Part shown: positions 60,583 through 64,000 of the stretch, one piece after another | Layout of the letters: every line of letters begins with the position of its first letter | Numbering within the stretch: position 1 is the first letter of the stretch | Source of the DNA: JANOMH01 sp031422295 | Lineage (GTDB): Bacteria; Pseudomonadota; Alphaproteobacteria; Rhodobacterales; Rhodobacteraceae | Direction of reading: 5' to 3' | Assembly (NCBI GenBank): GCA_031422295.1 | Contig: JANOQM010000029.1 | Location: 62,001 to 126,000 of the forward strand | DNA: 64,000 nucleotides | Translations under genes and position numbers: made by a program | Notes under the pieces: generated by a model | The model's database searches: none | Told to the model about the DNA's origin: nothing | Seen by the model: the letters and a program-made list of their open reading frames with translations, nothing else

Positions 60583-61572
60583 TCAAAACCGGCGCGGCGC
60601 ATCGGGCTTTGATTGCACAATCGCTTCAATGGCTTGGATCAGGTCTGGCGTCATGAGCGCCCGGCGGTCCAGCGCCCCAAGGTTATCTGTCAGCTGATCC
60701 AGCCGGGACGCCCCCAGAATCACGGTTGATACGCGCGGGTTGGCCAGACACCATAGCAGGGCCAGATGATGGATCGGCAGGCCCGCGTCGGCGGCGAGTT
60801 TGGCCAAAGATTTGACCTTGGCCAGCTTGGCCTGGCCTTCGGGCGATTCAAAATCCTTGCGCAACCATTCATAGCCCGGCAGCATTGCCCGGCTGTCGGC
60901 GGGTAAGCCGTTGTTATATTTGCCAGTCAACAGCCCCGAGGCAAGCGGCGACCAGATGGTCGTGCCAAGGCCGTAAGTGTCATAAACCGCCAGATAATCC
61001 GCCTCGACCTTGTGCCGCTCGAACAGGTTATACTGCGGCTGTTCCATCGTCGGCGGGGTCAGGTGCCAGTCGCGGGCAGCCTGATGCGCCTCAGTGATCT
61101 GTTGGGCGTTCCATTCCGACGTGCCCCAATACAGCACTTTGCCCTGTGCAATCAGGTCATGCATGGCGCGGACAGTTTCGACGATAGGGGTGTCCACATC
61201 GGGACGATGGCAGAAATACAGGTCGAGGTAATCGACCTGCAATCGCTTGAGGGCCTTGTGACACGCCTCTATCACATGTTTGCGGCTGAGCCCCCGCTGG
61301 TTCGGCTTTTCCCCACCCCAAAACACCTTGGATGACACAACATAGCTGTCGCGCGACCAACCCAGTTCGGTCAGGGCCTGCCCCATCACGATTTCCGATG
61401 CGCCACCTTCGTAGCCTTCGGCATTGTCGAAAAAGTTGACTCCCGCATCATAGGCGGCGGTCATCAACGATTTTGCATCAGTCGTATCGACCTGTTTGGC
61501 GAAGGTCACCCAAGACCCCAGTGAAAACTCGCTGACCTGCAGGCCAGATTTTCCAAGACGACGATATTGCAT
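60583..61572 (-). CDS. Aldo/keto reductase, Kv-beta-like (AKR6 type)
   Basis: A 329-residue NADPH-dependent reductase resembling potassium-channel beta subunits: MQYRRLGKSGLQVSEFSLGSW in part, the active-site block NFFDNAEGYEGGASE, YLDLYFCHRPDVDTPIVET, WGTSEWNAQQI and the cofactor-binding TVILGASRLDQL. Kv-beta-like proteins are found widely in bacteria and reduce aldehydes. A second AKR gene lies 145 bases upstream on the same strand; the two are only distantly related. Confidence 0.9.
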   Translation of the reverse strand: MQYRRLGKSGLQVSEFSLGSWVTFAKQVDTTDAKSLMTAAYDAGVNFFDNAEGYEGGASEIVMGQALTELGWSRDSYVVSSKVFWGGEKPNQRGLSRKHVIEACHKALKRLQVDYLDLYFCHRPDVDTPIVETVRAMHDLIAQGKVLYWGTSEWNAQQITEAHQAARDWHLTPPTMEQPQYNLFERHKVEADYLAVYDTYGLGTTIWSPLASGLLTGKYNNGLPADSRAMLPGYEWLRKDFESPEGQAKLAKVKSLAKLAADAGLPIHHLALLWCLANPRVSTVILGASRLDQLTDNLGALDRRALMTPDLIQAIEAIVQSKPDAPRRF

Positions 61573-61717
61573 GACATGCTCCGTTCAACTGCGGTTCAGG
61601 GACGAGGTGATAACTTGGGCTATGGCGCCCAAATGTCCAGAACGAATTGCCCAACGCGCGGTTCCGGATCAGCCCAGAACCGCCCAGCGAGGCCGTCCCT
61701 TGGGCGGGCAATACTTG

Positions 61718-62710
61718 TTACCAGCGGTGATGCACATGCGGCGCGATCATCCGGGCATACAGGTCGCGCAGCGCCTGCATGGTTTCAGGCGGCAGGGGCC
61801 CCAGCGCATCTGCCCCGGCATTGGCGGTGGATTGAACCGGGGTTTTCGCACCGGGGATCACAACCGAAACCGCATCCGCCATCAGGATCCAGCGCAAAGC
61901 GAATTGCGCCATTGTCGCCCCTTGCGGCACAAGGCCCCGGATTTCTTCCACAGCGGCCAGCGCTACGTCATAAGGCACGCCCGAAAACGTCTCGCCCATA
62001 TCAAACGCCGCGCCATTGCGATTAAAGGCGCGGTGGTCATCAGCGGCAAATTGCGTGTCAGCAGTCATTTTACCGGTCAGCATACCCGAGGCCAGCGGCA
62101 CCCGGACAATCACCGCCACATTCTTCTTGCGGGCCTGTTCAAAGAATAACCCGGCTGGGCGTTGCCGGAAGATATTATAGATAATCTGCACCGAAACGAC
62201 GCCCGGAAATTCGATGGCTTTCAGCGCCTCTTCGACCTTTTCCACCGACACGCCATAGGCGGCCAGTTTGCCCTTTGCGACCAATCGGTCCAGCGCATCA
62301 AACACATCGGCCCGGTAATAAACCTCGGTTGGCGGGCAATGCAGCTGCAACAAATCCAGCTGGTCAACCCCCAGATTGGTCAGGCTGCGGTCAATAAACC
62401 CCTCCAGATTGCCCAAGGTAAATCCATCGGCCGCATGCGGATCCAGCCTGCGCCCAGCCTTGGTCGCCACAAACGGCCGCGCGCCGCCGCGTTCGCGCAG
62501 CACGTCGCCGATAATCCGCTCGGACCGGCCATCGCCATAGACATCCGCCGTGTCGATAAAGGTCATTCCGGCATCAAGGGCTGCATGCAGCGTGGCGCGG
62601 GCATCGGTTTCTGACACGTCGCCCCACGACCCGCCAATAGCCCAGGCCCCAAATCCTATAGTTGAAGTTTGCCGTCCGGTGCGGCCAAAAGGGCGTTGGG
62701 TCAGGGACAC
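61718..62710 (-). CDS. Aldo/keto reductase
   Basis: A 330-residue reductase with PFGRTGRQTSTIGFGAWAIG, active-site FIDTADVYGDGRSERIIG, LLQLHCPP, GVSVEKVEEALKAIEF and a C-terminal VSVVIPGAKTPVQ cofactor site. It belongs to the group with Tas/YajO or IolS-like enzymes. A weak inverted repeat (GCGGTTC at 61658 with GAACCGC at 61677) lies after its stop. The potD gene starts upstream at 63806 on the same strand and ends 70 bases away. Confidence 0.9.
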   Translation of the reverse strand: MSLTQRPFGRTGRQTSTIGFGAWAIGGSWGDVSETDARATLHAALDAGMTFIDTADVYGDGRSERIIGDVLRERGGARPFVATKAGRRLDPHAADGFTLGNLEGFIDRSLTNLGVDQLDLLQLHCPPTEVYYRADVFDALDRLVAKGKLAAYGVSVEKVEEALKAIEFPGVVSVQIIYNIFRQRPAGLFFEQARKKNVAVIVRVPLASGMLTGKMTADTQFAADDHRAFNRNGAAFDMGETFSGVPYDVALAAVEEIRGLVPQGATMAQFALRWILMADAVSVVIPGAKTPVQSTANAGADALGPLPPETMQALRDLYARMIAPHVHHRW

Positions 62711-62780
62711 GGGAATTCCTTATTAAAAATAGTGAACGAAAATACCCCGGGGTTGGCCCCCGGGATATAGATACATCGGT

Positions 62781-63806
62781 CTAGTTCTGCAGTTCGGTCC
62801 AGATTGCGGTATATAACTCAATAGCCGATGCCGGGCAGGCCGGCACAAAATGACCAGCCGCCCGGAATTCTTCGGGAACGATCACTTCGGGTGCGGTTGT
62901 CATATCTGCGGGCATGAATGCCTCTGATCCGGTAATGCCATTGGCATAGCGGGCATAGGCCGAAATCAGCGCCGCATTTTCCGGGACCATGATGAAATCA
63001 AGGAACAAATACGCCTCGTCCACATTCTGCGCATCGGTCAACAATCCAACTGAATCCATGAACAGCGGATAGCCTTCAACCGGATAGCCATAGGCCACAT
63101 CCGGGTTGTTCAGCCGGGCGCGGAAGGTCGACCCGTTCCAGTTGACCGCCGCCATCACATCATTGGCCGACAACTTTTCTACCATGCCGTAATCCATCGC
63201 GATCCAGCTGGGTTTGGCCGCGACAAGCTGGTCACGCACGGCGCGCAACACATCCAGATCTTCGGAACACACATCGCCGCCATTGGCGAAGATCGCCAGA
63301 TGGATCACATCAATCATTTCAGGAACAACATTGACCTTGCCGATCAATTCCTCAGGCGGGTCCAGAAAGATCATCGACGTGTTGATATCGCCGCTATAGG
63401 CTGATGTATTGACTGCAACACCGGTGGACCCCCACAGCCACGGAATCGTATGGGCGCGGCCCATGTCCCAGGACACATCGACCCATTCCGGCGCGATATT
63501 GCCGAAATTGGACAGACGGCTGTGATCCAGCGGCGCAAGCAGCCCCTGTTCGACAAAAATCGGCACAAAGCTGGCAGACGGGACCACCAGATCAAAACCA
63601 CTACCCCCGGCGGCGATTTTGGCCAAGGCGGTATCATTGCTGTCATAATCAGTGATCGTGACCACAATCCCGGTCTCGGCAGTAAATTTTTCCAGCATTT
63701 CCGGGCTGGTATAGTCGCCCCAGTTATACAGGTTCAGCACGCCCTCGGCTTGGGCGGCCATCGCACTTAGTCCCAGCAGCGTCGTTGTCAGCAGTAAGGT
63801 CTTCAT
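62781..63806 (-). CDS. potD: Spermidine/putrescine-type ABC transporter substrate-binding protein (PotD-like)
   Basis: A 341-residue periplasmic binding protein. The signal ends in AAQAEG near residue 21. The mature start GVLNLYNWGDYTSPEMLEKF is the PotD/PotF hallmark; VVPSASFVPIFVEQG, PWLWGSTGVAVN and AAVNWNGSTFRARL follow family order. Acidic and aromatic residues typical for polyamine contact (Trp, Asp in NWGDY) are present. It lies directly downstream of a PotC-like permease gene (24 bases), forming the end of a pot operon that begins outside the window. Confidence 0.87.
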   Translation of the reverse strand: MKTLLLTTTLLGLSAMAAQAEGVLNLYNWGDYTSPEMLEKFTAETGIVVTITDYDSNDTALAKIAAGGSGFDLVVPSASFVPIFVEQGLLAPLDHSRLSNFGNIAPEWVDVSWDMGRAHTIPWLWGSTGVAVNTSAYSGDINTSMIFLDPPEELIGKVNVVPEMIDVIHLAIFANGGDVCSEDLDVLRAVRDQLVAAKPSWIAMDYGMVEKLSANDVMAAVNWNGSTFRARLNNPDVAYGYPVEGYPLFMDSVGLLTDAQNVDEAYLFLDFIMVPENAALISAYARYANGITGSEAFMPADMTTAPEVIVPEEFRAAGHFVPACPASAIELYTAIWTELQN

Positions 63807-63830
63807 CGCGCTCTCCGTTGGTTAAAAAGG

Positions 63831-64000
63831 TTAGTCCCGCTTGCGGGTGATCAGAAAGAAGGCTGTCAGCAGCAGGACAGTAAAGCCCAGCAAAACAGTC
63901 GAGACGGCATTTATTTCAGGGGTTACGGCACGCTTTATCTGGCCCAGCATATAAGTCGGAAGGGTCTCTTGTCCCGCCGATTTGACAAACTCGGTGATGA
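63831..64000 (-). CDS. potC: Spermidine/putrescine-type ABC permease (PotC-like), C-terminal end only
   Basis: The last 55 codons of a permease on the minus strand, continuing beyond the window. Visible sequence: ITEFVKSAGQETLPTYMLG, then IKRAVTPEINAVSTVLLGFT and a final helix LLLTAFFLITRKRD. The pattern TLPxYxxGQxKRxVTPEINAxST is that of PotC/PotI subunits. The stop TAA (63831-63833, minus strand) precedes the potD start by 24 bases. Confidence 0.85.
   Translation of the reverse strand, partial: ITEFVKSAGQETLPTYMLGQIKRAVTPEINAVSTVLLGFTVLLLTAFFLITRKRD

Noticed and set aside
61658..61683. Inverted repeat GCGGTTC/GAACCGC after the reductase gene as a terminator
   Set aside because: Stem of only seven pairs with a 12-base loop and no T-run in either direction; too weak to list as a terminator.
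1..64000. Mobile elements, prophage or integration sites
   Set aside because: No transposase, integrase or recombinase motif and no long terminal repeats were seen; the tRNA-Gln 3' end is not repeated nearby.

Overview
The window looks like chromosomal DNA of a Roseobacter-group alphaproteobacterium (Rhodobacteraceae). The support is high GC with a strong G/C preference at third codon positions, dense same-strand operons joined by ATGA or GTGA overlaps, a BciB-type 8-vinyl reductase typical of bacteriochlorophyll-making relatives, an mreBCD-mrdA-rodA block, two conserved-leader cold-shock genes, and several small families common in that clade. No insertion sequence, prophage, CRISPR array or rRNA was seen. 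Species cannot be named from the sequence alone.

Layout. 1-3.5 kb: the end of rlmJ, a PhzF-family gene broken by an in-frame TAG, a small unknown frame, an EamA permease, and a TerB-like gene coupled to a PhnD-like protein without signal peptide. 3.6-11.9 kb: a polar amino-acid-type ABC transporter (ATPase, two binding proteins, two permeases) followed by a glutamine amidotransferase, a glutamine-synthetase-like ligase, a methyltransferase and an FAD amine oxidase, which together suggest uptake and gamma-glutamyl processing of an amine. 12-19.7 kb: DegT aminotransferase, PBP4-type carboxypeptidase, NadD, an unknown membrane protein, and a TolB-like/GH43/aldo-keto reductase group. 20-24.6 kb: EttA, a methyltransferase, tandem cold-shock genes with matching structured leaders, a DUF4329 lipoprotein and dodecin. 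24.7-33.4 kb: TesA esterase divergent from an ABC ATPase/FtsX permease pair, a MATE exporter, GluRS, a PfkB kinase and an unknown protein.

33.6-44.1 kb: DUF1801 protein, NadE, an exported protein of 18 MORN repeats, the remnant of an NAD-dependent epimerase with an internal deletion, a large RTX protein with a sialate-O-acetylesterase-like domain, then bciB, a (6-4)/FeS-type photolyase and an SDR. 44.2-46.8 kb: leuA behind an 18-codon leucine-rich leader peptide and an attenuator, then an ArsR/SRPBCC pair with its own promoter and operator. 47.3-56 kb: the cell-elongation operon mreB-mreC-mreD-mrdA-rodA, ghrA, an SseB-like protein and nhaA. 56.2-59.7 kb: KpsT ATPase, a KpsE-like protein with a long N-terminal extension and KdsA, then a 12-bp tandem repeat and tRNA-Gln(UUG). 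59.8-64 kb: an unknown coiled-coil protein, two aldo/keto reductases, and the potC-potD end of a polyamine ABC transporter.

The points most worth checking are the leuA leader peptide and attenuator, the paired cold-shock leaders, the transporter/gamma-glutamylation operon, the two disabled genes, the DUF4329 lipoprotein with a JAMM-like residue pattern, and the capsule-export pair without its membrane permease. All functions are read from motifs and remembered family features; no database search was run.
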